Origin: Oscillospiraceae bacterium
GTDB taxonomy: Bacteria > Bacillota > Clostridia > Oscillospirales > JAAYOS01
Reading direction: 5' to 3'
Length of the DNA: 64,000 bases
Assembly: GCA_031264245.1 (NCBI GenBank)
Contig: JAISEG010000002.1
Coordinates: forward strand, 62,001 to 126,000
Below the pieces are notes generated by a model, which had not been told where the DNA came from, did no database searches, and saw only the letters and a program-made list of their open reading frames with translations. Shown here piece after piece: positions 10,141-16,689 of the stretch (its first letter is position 1; the number at the start of each line of letters is the position of its first letter). The translations under genes were made by a program, and so were the position numbers.

Positions 10141-10440
10141 ATAAAAACGCCCCGAGGCATAATTGCCACAGGGCGAACGTGTACTGTCCGCGGTACCACC
10201 TGTATTCCCGGGGATAAACGCCGCAGCACAAAACCGGCGGGATATTCTCGGGCGCTTTATCGCTTTCTCTGTAACGGGAGAACCCGTCGGCTCCTACTGT
10301 CCGCGAAAAGCGGATTTTAAAGCCGAGGCTCGGGGACGACCTTCCGCGCGGCTGAAACGGAAGCCTCACACCACCGGCTCCCTCTCTTTGCCTCCCGCCC
10401 TGCGCGTACTCCTTCCCGTCACTGCTTTTGGAAATATTAA
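10141..10440 (-). promoter_or_regulatory. T-box riboswitch, valine specifier
   Basis: Tandem signals of a T-box leader read on the minus strand. The 5' end carries GACGGGAAGGAGTA. Stem I carries AAAGAGAGGGAGCC. GTC (Val) lies at 10338-10340 just before CCGAG in the specifier position. The invariant GGTGGTACCGCG is at 10189-10200. A terminator stem (CGCCC/GGGCG enclosing GGCA/TGCC, then TTTTT) is at about 10144-10174. Uncharged tRNA-Val would stabilise the antiterminator and turn on valS. Confidence 0.95.
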
Positions 10441-10449
10441 CACATTTTA

Positions 10450-10478
10450 AGTCTATCACGCATACACGGAGATGTCAA
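10450..10478 (-). promoter_or_regulatory. Sigma-A promoter for valS T-box transcript
   Basis: On the minus strand: -35 TTGACA at 10473-10478, 17-bp spacer, -10 TAGACT at 10450-10455. It is directly upstream of the T-box. The -35 region (GGAGATGTCAATA on the plus strand) is copied again near 10909, marking the edge of a tandem duplication. Confidence 0.7.
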
Positions 10479-10499
10479 TATAGAAAAAAGACCGGTATT

Positions 10500-10712
10500 T
10501 TATATCTGCTTTCCGGTATCTCGGAATGTAAAAATCCCGTCATATTCACAGTCCAATGCGTCGGCGATCATGCGCAGCTCTTTTTCGGTAAATTTGTCTC
10601 GAGAAAGTTTATTATAGAGATATGAACCGTCATACCCTAATTTATCGCTTAATTCTTTTATTGTCATGTCACGTTCTAACAGAATAGATTTTATTTTTTT
10701 TGCCATACTCAT
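10500..10712 (-). CDS. Small Xre-like helix-turn-helix regulator, copy 1
   Basis: A 70-residue single-domain DNA-binding protein (KKIKSILLERDMTIKELSD, then KLGYDGSYLYNKLSRDKF). It ends in EKELRMIADALDCEYD and FTFRDTGKQI. It is a Cro/Xre fold with almost nothing besides the helix-turn-helix. The start is the ATG at 10712, preceded by AGAGGTG. The open frame extends further upstream but runs into promoter DNA. It is paralogous to the gene at 10981. The last third of the two genes is nearly identical at DNA level while the recognition helix differs (DGSYLYNKLSRDK against HGSNLYSKLDRDN). Its target is unknown; autoregulation through the palindromes upstream is likely. Confidence 0.8.
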   Translation of the reverse strand: MSMAKKIKSILLERDMTIKELSDKLGYDGSYLYNKLSRDKFTEKELRMIADALDCEYDGIFTFRDTGKQI

Positions 10713-10742
10713 GATATTATAACACCTCTTTTTATAAGAGTA

Positions 10743-10771
10743 ATTATATGCTGATTCGAGACGAAAATCAA
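10743..10771 (-). promoter_or_regulatory. Promoter of helix-turn-helix copy 1
   Basis: On the minus strand: -35 TTGATT (10766-10771), 17-bp spacer, perfect -10 TATAAT (10743-10748). It lies about 30 bp upstream of the gene start. Confidence 0.6.
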
Positions 10772-10784
10772 ATATAGAATTATA

Positions 10785-10878
10785 TTTACTCAAAGATGAG
10801 AAAAAATACTCTTGACAAATATCTCCCTATAGAGTATTATATCTCATATAAGAGATATTTGTTTCAAATATGAGTAAA
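10785..10878. promoter_or_regulatory. Nested inverted repeats with a plus-strand promoter (operator candidate)
   Basis: Perfect 10-bp inverted repeat CAAATATCTC (10816-10825) / GAGATATTTG (10852-10861), and an outer 8-bp pair TTTACTCA (10785-10792) / TGAGTAAA (10871-10878). Between them sits a plus-strand promoter: -35 TTGACA at 10812-10817, 17-bp spacer, -10 TATTAT at 10835-10840. The layout suits a repressor-operator for the adjacent helix-turn-helix gene. No gene follows on the plus strand; it reads antisense into copy 2. Confidence 0.55.
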
Positions 10879-10980
10879 AACCAGCCTCAAATTTTATAGA
10901 GGCATGGAGATGTCAATACAGAAGAAAAGACTTGTGCATGGGAATAATGCTGGTGGCGGGTGTTTTGCAGCGGCAAAATC

Positions 10981-11205
10981 CTATATCTGCTTTCCGGTAT
11001 CTCGGAATGTAAAAATCGCGTCATATTCGCAGTCCAATGCGTCGGCGATCATGCGCAGCTCTTTTTCGGTAAAATTGTCCCTGTCGAGTTTACTGTATAG
11101 ATTAGAGCCATGGTATCCTAATTTTTCGCCAAGTTGTTTTATTGTCATATTTCTTTCGAGCAGAATTGTTCTAATTTTTAATGTCATACTCATAATACTT
11201 TTCAC
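10981..11205 (-). CDS. Small Xre-like helix-turn-helix regulator, copy 2
   Basis: A 74-residue paralogue of the gene at 10500. It keeps the same C-terminal half (FTEKELRMIADALDCEYD, then FTFRDTGKQI) and has a diverged recognition helix (GYHGSNLYSKLDRDN). Downstream DNA is also shared (TATATCTGCTTTCCGG and the GGAGATGTCAATA block), so the two genes arose by tandem duplication of roughly 0.44 kb. The start may be the ATG at 11205 or the one at 11190. Divergently across its promoter region lies the orphan gene at 11447, its most likely regulatory target. Confidence 0.78.
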   Translation of the reverse strand: MKSIMSMTLKIRTILLERNMTIKQLGEKLGYHGSNLYSKLDRDNFTEKELRMIADALDCEYDAIFTFRDTGKQI

Positions 11206-11217
11206 CTTCCTATGTCA

Positions 11218-11246
11218 ATTATACATTGAAAAATGTAAATTTACAA
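11218..11246 (-). promoter_or_regulatory. Promoter of helix-turn-helix copy 2
   Basis: On the minus strand: -35 TTGTAA (11241-11246), 17-bp spacer, perfect -10 TATAAT (11218-11223), ending just upstream of the start codon region. Confidence 0.55.
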
Positions 11247-11286
11247 ACAGAAAAACAATATTATAGCTCAGTAAGTAAAATTACGC

Positions 11287-11345
11287 TTGATAAATTACTT
11301 TTTTAAGAGTATTATTATAACTGACAGAAAAATAATCCTCTTAAA
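11287..11345 (+). promoter_or_regulatory. Divergent promoter and inverted repeat upstream of orphan gene
   Basis: -35 TTGATA (11287-11292), 17-bp spacer, -10 TATTAT (11310-11315). It has the same spacing and the same AGAG-TATTAT context as the promoter at 10812-10840, so the two are homologous. A near-perfect inverted repeat, TACTTTTTTAAGAG and CTCTTAAAAGTA, brackets the -10 and start region. Its sequence differs from the copy 1 operator, matching the diverged recognition helices. Confidence 0.5.
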
Positions 11346-11446
11346 AGTATTAATATTATGCGGCAAAAATTTTTTGCGAACAGCGGGAAAATCCAATTAA
11401 ATAAAGGTAAACCCACAATTTTATTACACAATACAGGAGGGCGACC

Positions 11447-11767
11447 ATGGTAATACGACAGATAAAAGTAAATCATTGGAGGCATGTTTCCGGGCAAATC
11501 ATAACATACGGCAGGATAGCGCCAATGTCGCGGCAATTCGATGTAGACGTAAATTGCAACGGAGTAAACTATGTTTTGAAGGTGCAACTGGAAAAGAAAC
11601 GGAAAATCGTAGCCCTGCAAGCCGTAGGTGTGTACCCCAATAGTGAGGGCGTTGGCGGGAGGGGTTATCGTTTGATAGAAGACAATACAATGCTTTCCGC
11701 GCTTTTGGAAATCGTCGTCTATCAAGGCACGGCAAAACACGCTTGGTCCAATTACGCGACCATGTAG
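11447..11767 (+). CDS. Orphan 106-residue protein
   Basis: I do not recognise this protein. It has a strong ribosome site (CAGGAGG, 6 nt before the ATG), a moderately basic composition, several beta-like stretches (FDVDVNCNGVNYVLKVQL) and no membrane segment or signal peptide. It stands alone, downstream of a promoter facing away from helix-turn-helix copy 2, in an AT-rich islet between valS and pcrA. The arrangement looks like a small repressor-target cassette of a mobile or phage-derived type. It could equally be a toxin-like or immunity-type protein; nothing in the sequence decides this. Confidence 0.55.
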   Translation: MVIRQIKVNHWRHVSGQIITYGRIAPMSRQFDVDVNCNGVNYVLKVQLEKKRKIVALQAVGVYPNSEGVGGRGYRLIEDNTMLSALLEIVVYQGTAKHAWSNYATM

Positions 11768-11845
11768 GGCGCGACGCCATCATCGCGCCGTTTATACCCC
11801 AGGGTAGGGTGTTTTGTCGCGACACCCCCGGTTTTTGTTTTTTTA

Positions 11846-11874
11846 TTGCGAAAAAAAACAAAATGGTATATACT
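11846..11874 (+). promoter_or_regulatory. Promoter of pcrA
   Basis: -35 TTGCGA (11846-11851), 17-bp spacer, -10 TATACT (11869-11874), about 70 bp upstream of the pcrA start. A hairpin GGGTGT/ACACCC followed by CCGGTTTTTG just before it (about 11806-11836) could terminate the orphan gene transcript. Confidence 0.5.
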
Positions 11875-11946
11875 GACCTTTGAACCCAAGGGGACGAATT
11901 TTACAGGGACGCGCGAAAGCGCCCTTATTTCGATCAAGGAGCGTAT

Positions 11947-14343
11947 ATGCTAAAAGGCGAACTTAAAGAAAAATTTCTGCGGCTGAGAAGGGAGCTTATC
12001 TCCCTCGATTTCTCCATGCTCAACGACATGCAGAAAAAGGCCGCGCTTGCCACCGAGGGACCGCTCCTGGTTCTCGCGGGCGCGGGCAGCGGCAAGACTA
12101 CCGTGCTTATCCAGCGCATAGCCAACATCATAAAATACGGCAGGGCGTCGGACAGCGACGACATTCCGGACTACATAACCGAGGACGACGTCAGCTTCCT
12201 TGAGGGCTACCTCGCGGCTCCGAACGGCGACGAGAGGGAGGCGGTGGAGAAGCTCTGCGAGCTTTACCCGGCGGCCCCGTGGAATGTAATAGCCATAACC
12301 TTTACAAACAAGGCGGCGGGAGAGCTAAAGGCCCGGCTCACGGAGCGCCTCGGTTCCGGCGCGAACGACGTCTGGGCATCCACCTTCCACTCCGCGTGCG
12401 TAAAGATACTGCGGCGGGACATAAGCAGGCTGGGCTATTCGGGCGGCTTTACCATCTACGACACACAGGACAGCGAGCGGATGATGAAGGGTATCCTGTC
12501 CGACCTGAATATTGACGACAAGGCGATCACTCCCAAGACGGTGCTGCGCTCCATTTCAAGGGCGAAGGACAGGATGATATGGCCGGAGGAATATATCACC
12601 GCGTTCCCCGACGAATCCGACTACTACGCCGGCAAGGTCGCGAAGGCTTACGCGGAGTATGTGAAGAGGATGCGCGCGGCAAACGCGGTGGACTTCGACG
12701 ACATAATCCTGCTTGCCGTGACGATACTTCTGGGGCATGACGACGTGCGGGAGTATTACCAGAAGAAGTTTAAGTATGTGCTTATCGACGAGTATCAGGA
12801 CACAAACAACCTCCAGTACCTGCTGGCAAAGCTGCTTGCGGGCGGCTGGCAGAACATCTGCGTCGTGGGGGACGACGACCAGTCCATCTACCGCTTCCGG
12901 GGTGCGACGATTGAAAATATCCTCTCGTTTGAAAGCCAGTACAAAAGGACGAGGGTCATAAAGCTTGAGCAAAACTACCGCTCCACCGGCAATATCCTGA
13001 CCGCCGCGAACGGCGTGATAGAAAACAACATGGGCAGAAAGGGCAAGGCGCTCTGGACGGACAACGGGTCGGGGGAAATGGTCACGGTCTACAACGCGTA
13101 CGACGAAAACGACGAGGCCGCCTTCATCACAAGAACGGTGCTCGAGGGGGTCGCGGCAGGCGGGCGCTTCAAGGATTATGCGGTGCTGTACCGGATGAAC
13201 GCGCAGATGAACCGCATAGAGGAAGCGTTCAAGCGCGGCGGGGTGCCGTACAGGGTAATCGGCGGCACACGCTTCTTTGACAGGCAGGAGATCAAGGACG
13301 TGCTGGCATACATGTGCCTTGTTGACAATCCGTCGGACAACCTCCGGCTGGAGCGGATAATAAATGTGCCGGCCAGGGGGCTTGGGCAAAAGACGGTGGA
13401 AACCGTCGCGTACTTCGCCGCCTCGCTTGAAAAGCCGATGTTCGATATAACCGCCTCCGCGTCGGAGTATGAGCCGCTTTTGCGCTCCGCGTCAAAGCTT
13501 CACGCCTTTGCCGACCTGATACTGCTGCTGCGGGAGCTGGCGGCGGCGCTCCCCCTCGACGAATTTTACGACGAGCTTCTGTCAAAGACAGGCTATTTAA
13601 AGATGTGGGAGGACAAGGAGGCCACCGAGCCTGAGGTCAGAACCCGCATAGAAAACATCCTGGAGCTCAAGAGTAACATAGTAAATTACATGGAGGGGGC
13701 GGAGGAACCGTCGCTTGGCGGCTTTCTTGAGGAGGTGTCCCTCTTTACCGACATCGAGCGGTACGACAACGACGCCGACGCGGTGGTGATGATGACGATA
13801 CACAGCGCGAAGGGGCTGGAGTTTCCCGGCGTGTTCCTCGCCGGTGTGGAGGAGGGGCTGTTTCCGGGCTACAGAAGCTCCGGCTTCCCGGAGGAGCTGG
13901 AGGAGGAACGGCGGCTCTGCTACGTCGGAATCACCCGGGCGCGGCAAAGCCTGTATATACTGCACGCGCGGCAGAGGATGCTGTTTGGCAAGACCTCCTA
14001 CAACCAGCCCTCCCGGTTTATAGGCGAGATACCGGAAAACTGCGCCCGGACGCGGGTTTCCGAGCTTATCCCCCAGGTCAGGGAAAGCCGCGTCCGCATG
14101 GATCCGGGCAGAACGGAACCGATACGCCCCCGCGGCGGCTTAAGCATTTCCCCGGCAGCGTCCGCCGGACCGAAGCTTTCCCTCAGCAAGGGGGATATGA
14201 TAAGGCACGCCGCGTTCGGCGAGGGAATGGTTTTGTCGGTAAAGCAGATGGGCGGCGACGCGCTGCTTGAGGTGGCGTTTGAAGCGGTCGGAACCAAGCG
14301 GCTCATGCAGAAATCGGCGGCGAAATTTATAACAAAGCTATAG
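11947..14343 (+). CDS. pcrA: UvrD/PcrA-type 3'-5' DNA helicase
   Basis: Superfamily 1 ATP-dependent helicase of DNA repair and rolling-circle replication, 798 residues. The Walker A GAGSGKT is at 45-51, Walker B appears as IDEYQDTN near 280-287, QNYRSTGNILTAA near 341, and MTIHSAKGLEFPGVFLAG and CYVGITRARQSLY in the C-terminal lobe. Compared with the family there are about 45 extra residues between motifs I and Ia (acidic, DDIPDYITEDDVSFLEGYL). The C-terminus ends in the PcrA tail domain (GDMIRHAAFGEGMVLSV). The ATG is preceded by AAGGAG. mini-RNase III follows after 9 nt, so the two are co-transcribed. Confidence 0.93.
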   Translation: MLKGELKEKFLRLRRELISLDFSMLNDMQKKAALATEGPLLVLAGAGSGKTTVLIQRIANIIKYGRASDSDDIPDYITEDDVSFLEGYLAAPNGDEREAVEKLCELYPAAPWNVIAITFTNKAAGELKARLTERLGSGANDVWASTFHSACVKILRRDISRLGYSGGFTIYDTQDSERMMKGILSDLNIDDKAITPKTVLRSISRAKDRMIWPEEYITAFPDESDYYAGKVAKAYAEYVKRMRAANAVDFDDIILLAVTILLGHDDVREYYQKKFKYVLIDEYQDTNNLQYLLAKLLAGGWQNICVVGDDDQSIYRFRGATIENILSFESQYKRTRVIKLEQNYRSTGNILTAANGVIENNMGRKGKALWTDNGSGEMVTVYNAYDENDEAAFITRTVLEGVAAGGRFKDYAVLYRMNAQMNRIEEAFKRGGVPYRVIGGTRFFDRQEIKDVLAYMCLVDNPSDNLRLERIINVPARGLGQKTVETVAYFAASLEKPMFDITASASEYEPLLRSASKLHAFADLILLLRELAAALPLDEFYDELLSKTGYLKMWEDKEATEPEVRTRIENILELKSNIVNYMEGAEEPSLGGFLEEVSLFTDIERYDNDADAVVMMTIHSAKGLEFPGVFLAGVEEGLFPGYRSSGFPEELEEERRLCYVGITRARQSLYILHARQRMLFGKTSYNQPSRFIGEIPENCARTRVSELIPQVRESRVRMDPGRTEPIRPRGGLSISPAASAGPKLSLSKGDMIRHAAFGEGMVLSVKQMGGDALLEVAFEAVGTKRLMQKSAAKFITKL

Positions 14344-14352
14344 GGGCGGGCT

Positions 14353-14769
14353 ATGAACTATTTTGATATGACCCTCACAAAAAGCGAAATAAACGGGAAA
14401 AATATACTTGCGCTCTCACATCTCGGCGACGGGGTGTACGAGCTTGCGGTGAGAACCTTCCTCTGCGCGGACCACACGTTTACAAACCGAAGCCTGCACC
14501 TCGAGACGCTGAAATACGTCTCCGCGTCCGCACAGGCAAAAGCCTTTACACTTATAGAGGATATGCTCAGTGAGGAGGAAAGGGCTACGTTTTTGCGGGG
14601 GCGCAACGCGCGTATCAGGTACACGCCGAAGAGCTGCTCAAAGGCGGATTACCACACGGCGACAGGGCTTGAGGCGCTGATGGGGGCGCTGTACCTCGGC
14701 GGAAGCAAGGCGCGCATATGCGAGCTGCTCGACCGGATATTCGAGAACAAAGAGCTGTTTGAGCCTTAG
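14353..14769 (+). CDS. mrnC: Mini-ribonuclease III
   Basis: MrnC is an RNase III-fold enzyme without a double-stranded RNA-binding domain; in Bacillus it matures 23S rRNA. The 138-residue protein shows the catalytic signature HLGDGVYELAVRTFL (residues 23-37) and the second conserved helix DYHTATGLEALMGALYLGG. In most Clostridia the gene follows cysS, so its position behind pcrA is unusual. The ribosome site GGGGCGG is weak, and translation may be coupled to pcrA, which ends 9 nt upstream. Confidence 0.9.
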   Translation: MNYFDMTLTKSEINGKNILALSHLGDGVYELAVRTFLCADHTFTNRSLHLETLKYVSASAQAKAFTLIEDMLSEEERATFLRGRNARIRYTPKSCSKADYHTATGLEALMGALYLGGSKARICELLDRIFENKELFEP

Positions 14770-14810
14770 CGCGAACGGCCGCTTCCCTGCCCTGTGTACA
14801 GGCATACCGC

Positions 14811-14839
14811 TTGACACGCGCAAATTTCTGCTTTATAAT
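14811..14839 (+). promoter_or_regulatory. Consensus sigma-A promoter
   Basis: Perfect -35 TTGACA (14811-14816), 17-bp spacer, perfect -10 TATAAT (14834-14839). It drives the small gene at 14878 and is the strongest-looking promoter on the plus strand of the window. Confidence 0.8.
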
Positions 14840-14877
14840 GCAACATGTCCAAATCTACATACATGGAGGAAAAGCAC

Positions 14878-15102
14878 ATGACAGATACCACCGCGCCCAG
14901 GACAATGGAGGAGGAGCTGAACCCGGAGGGAGCAAAGCGGGTCAAATGGTCCGAGTTTGTTGAGACCTCGGTTCTCGACTTTTTCGACGGGCACAAGCTT
15001 GAGAAAATCACGGTTGAGGACGGTAACGGGAACAAAGCCAAGCTCAGCCGTACAAAGGACAACGGAATAAAGGTGGAGCACTCCTCAACCACCATACTGT
15101 AA
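14878..15102 (+). CDS. Small acidic orphan protein (74 residues)
   Basis: Not recognised. The ATG at 14878 has GGAGG 8 nt upstream. An in-frame ATG at 14845 lacks a ribosome site and lies too close to the promoter. The predicted protein is hydrophilic (EEELNPEGAKRVKWSEFVET) with a C-terminal part that looks like a small beta sheet (KLEKITVEDGNGNKAKLSRT). It has no membrane segment. It is a single-gene unit, with a consensus promoter 39 bp before the ATG and a 25-bp perfect terminator stem touching the stop codon. This suggests an abundant small protein. Function cannot be inferred. Confidence 0.65.
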   Translation: MTDTTAPRTMEEELNPEGAKRVKWSEFVETSVLDFFDGHKLEKITVEDGNGNKAKLSRTKDNGIKVEHSSTTIL

Positions 15103-15153
15103 TAAAATATGACTGATGAAAAAACAAAGTTTTTTCATCAGTCATATTTTATT
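15101..15153. terminator. Long bidirectional terminator
   Basis: Two perfectly complementary 25-nt arms (15101-15125 and 15129-15153) separated by AAA, with A-rich and T-rich ends. It immediately follows the small orphan gene. It has the form of a bidirectional intrinsic terminator, although the stem is unusually long. Confidence 0.8.
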
Positions 15154-15184
15154 GACTTTTCCCAATAAAAAGCGGCTATGGCTA

Positions 15185-15213
15185 TTGAACTTGGGGGAGA
15201 ATAATAGTATATT
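15185..15213 (+). promoter_or_regulatory. Promoter of tldD
   Basis: -35 TTGAAC (15185-15190), 17-bp spacer, -10 TATATT (15208-15213), 38 bp upstream of the tldD start. The ribosome site ACAGGAGG is at 15233-15240. Confidence 0.6.
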
Positions 15214-15251
15214 ATTATCCATGAAACAGCTTACAGGAGGAAACGGTAAAT

Positions 15252-16631
15252 ATGCTTAAGGACCATATCTCACAGTTTAAGGGCGGGCTTGCGGACGGCG
15301 CTGAGCTTCGCGCCCAGCGCAACACCAACCGCGCCGTAGCGATACTGGGCGGAAGCCTTGTCACCAACACCCGCTCGGAGCGCAGCGGGGTTTCCTCGCG
15401 GGTGTACAAAAACGGGGTGTACGGCTTTGCCTCGGCGGCGGAGTACACGCCTGAGCGTATCGGCGAAATCGTAAAGGCGGCGACGGAAAACGCCGTGTTC
15501 CTGGACAGCCGGGTGAAGAAAAGCAAGCCCGCCCTTCCGGTCATCGGCGGCGGAAGAAGGACGACAAATATTCAGGAAAACGACCCGGAGCAAAAGCTGT
15601 ATATCGACTTTGCGCGGGAAATCGACGCGTATATAGTGAAAAAGTACCCGAAGCTTGCCAGCCGAATCGTCCAGACCCGCTGCGACTCGATGGAAAAGCT
15701 GCTCACAGTCAGCGAGGGGTACGACTCCTATTCCCTCATGCCCAGAAGCTTTGTCTATATAATCCTCACCGCCGAAACAGGCGACGGCGCCACCACCGAC
15801 CTCTTCGACGTACACGGCGGTCACGGGTATTTTACCGACAACTTCACCACCATCGACAAGCTTTACGAGAAGATAGACAAGCAGTATGAAAAGCTGATGC
15901 TCAAGGCGGAGGGCGTCTACGCGGAGGCGGGTATGAGGGACGTTGTGCTGTCCGGCGACCTCGCGGGTATACTCGCGCACGAGGCTGTGGGGCATACGGT
16001 CGAGGCGGATCTGGTGCTTGGCGGCTCCGTCGCCGCGCACAATTTGAACAGGCGGGTGGCAAGCGAAATTGTCACCATGATCGACTACGCGTATGAGATG
16101 GACGGCGAAGCGGTCCCCCTCCCCATATTTGTCGACGACGAGGGTACGCCGGCGGAGGACGCGGTTCTCATCAAGGACGGCGTCCTCACAGGCTATATGA
16201 ACAGCCGGGAGTCGGCGCAGCGCTTTGGAGTCAAGCCGCAGGGCAACGCGAGGGCGTATGAATTTTCCGACGAGCCGCTCATAAGGATGCGCAACACGGC
16301 TATCCTTCCGGGAAAGGACAAGCTTGAGGACATGATAGCGGCGATAGACGACGGGTACCTGCTCACCGACACGAACAACGGGCAGGCGGACACGACCGGC
16401 GAGTTCATGTTCGGCATATGCATGGGCTACGAGATAAAGAAGGGCAAGCTCGGGCGCGCCGTAAAGAACACCACCATTTCCGGCGTAGCCTTCGACATGC
16501 TGAAAACGGTGGATATGCTGTCCGACGAGATGCAGTGGACCTGCTCCGGCATGTGCGGCAAAAAGCAGCCGATGCCGGTGGGCATGGGCGGTCCCGCGGT
16601 AAAGTGCAAAGTGAACATGGGCGGACGGTAG
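15252..16631 (+). CDS. tldD: TldD/PmbA family metalloprotease, TldD subunit
   Basis: TldD is the catalytic half of the TldD-TldE heterodimeric zinc protease, which cleaves unfolded peptides and in other bacteria matures modified peptides such as microcin B17. The zinc motif HEAVGHTVEADLVLGG (HExxxH at residues 243-247) is intact. The C-terminus shows the family pattern DTNNGQADTTGEFMFGI. Length is 459 residues. The partner tldE follows 54 nt downstream. The physiological substrate here is unknown, and no precursor-peptide gene is evident nearby. Confidence 0.92.
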   Translation: MLKDHISQFKGGLADGAELRAQRNTNRAVAILGGSLVTNTRSERSGVSSRVYKNGVYGFASAAEYTPERIGEIVKAATENAVFLDSRVKKSKPALPVIGGGRRTTNIQENDPEQKLYIDFAREIDAYIVKKYPKLASRIVQTRCDSMEKLLTVSEGYDSYSLMPRSFVYIILTAETGDGATTDLFDVHGGHGYFTDNFTTIDKLYEKIDKQYEKLMLKAEGVYAEAGMRDVVLSGDLAGILAHEAVGHTVEADLVLGGSVAAHNLNRRVASEIVTMIDYAYEMDGEAVPLPIFVDDEGTPAEDAVLIKDGVLTGYMNSRESAQRFGVKPQGNARAYEFSDEPLIRMRNTAILPGKDKLEDMIAAIDDGYLLTDTNNGQADTTGEFMFGICMGYEIKKGKLGRAVKNTTISGVAFDMLKTVDMLSDEMQWTCSGMCGKKQPMPVGMGGPAVKCKVNMGGR

Positions 16632-16659
16632 GTCTGATTCTATAAACCGGAAAGGAGCA

Positions 16660-16689
16660 ATGCCGACCGCGTATGAAGTCGGCATATGA
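16660..16689 (+). other. Nine-codon leader ORF before tldE
   Basis: A minimal frame with the strongest ribosome site of the junction (AAAGGAG two bases before the ATG) encodes MPTAYEVGI and stops at a TGA whose first bases are part of the tldE ATG at 16686 (ATGA overlap). The same stretch forms a hairpin GCCGAC/GTCGGC (16662-16683). It could couple or adjust tldE translation. It may be chance. Confidence 0.35.

Noticed and set aside
10115-10459. N-terminal extension of ValRS by 115 residues
   Set aside because: This stretch is the T-box leader and terminator; ValRS homology begins at the ATG at 10114.
10904-11266. A 120-residue plus-strand gene downstream of the promoter at 10812
   Set aside because: It is antisense to helix-turn-helix copy 2 over most of its length and has no convincing ribosome site or protein-like conservation.
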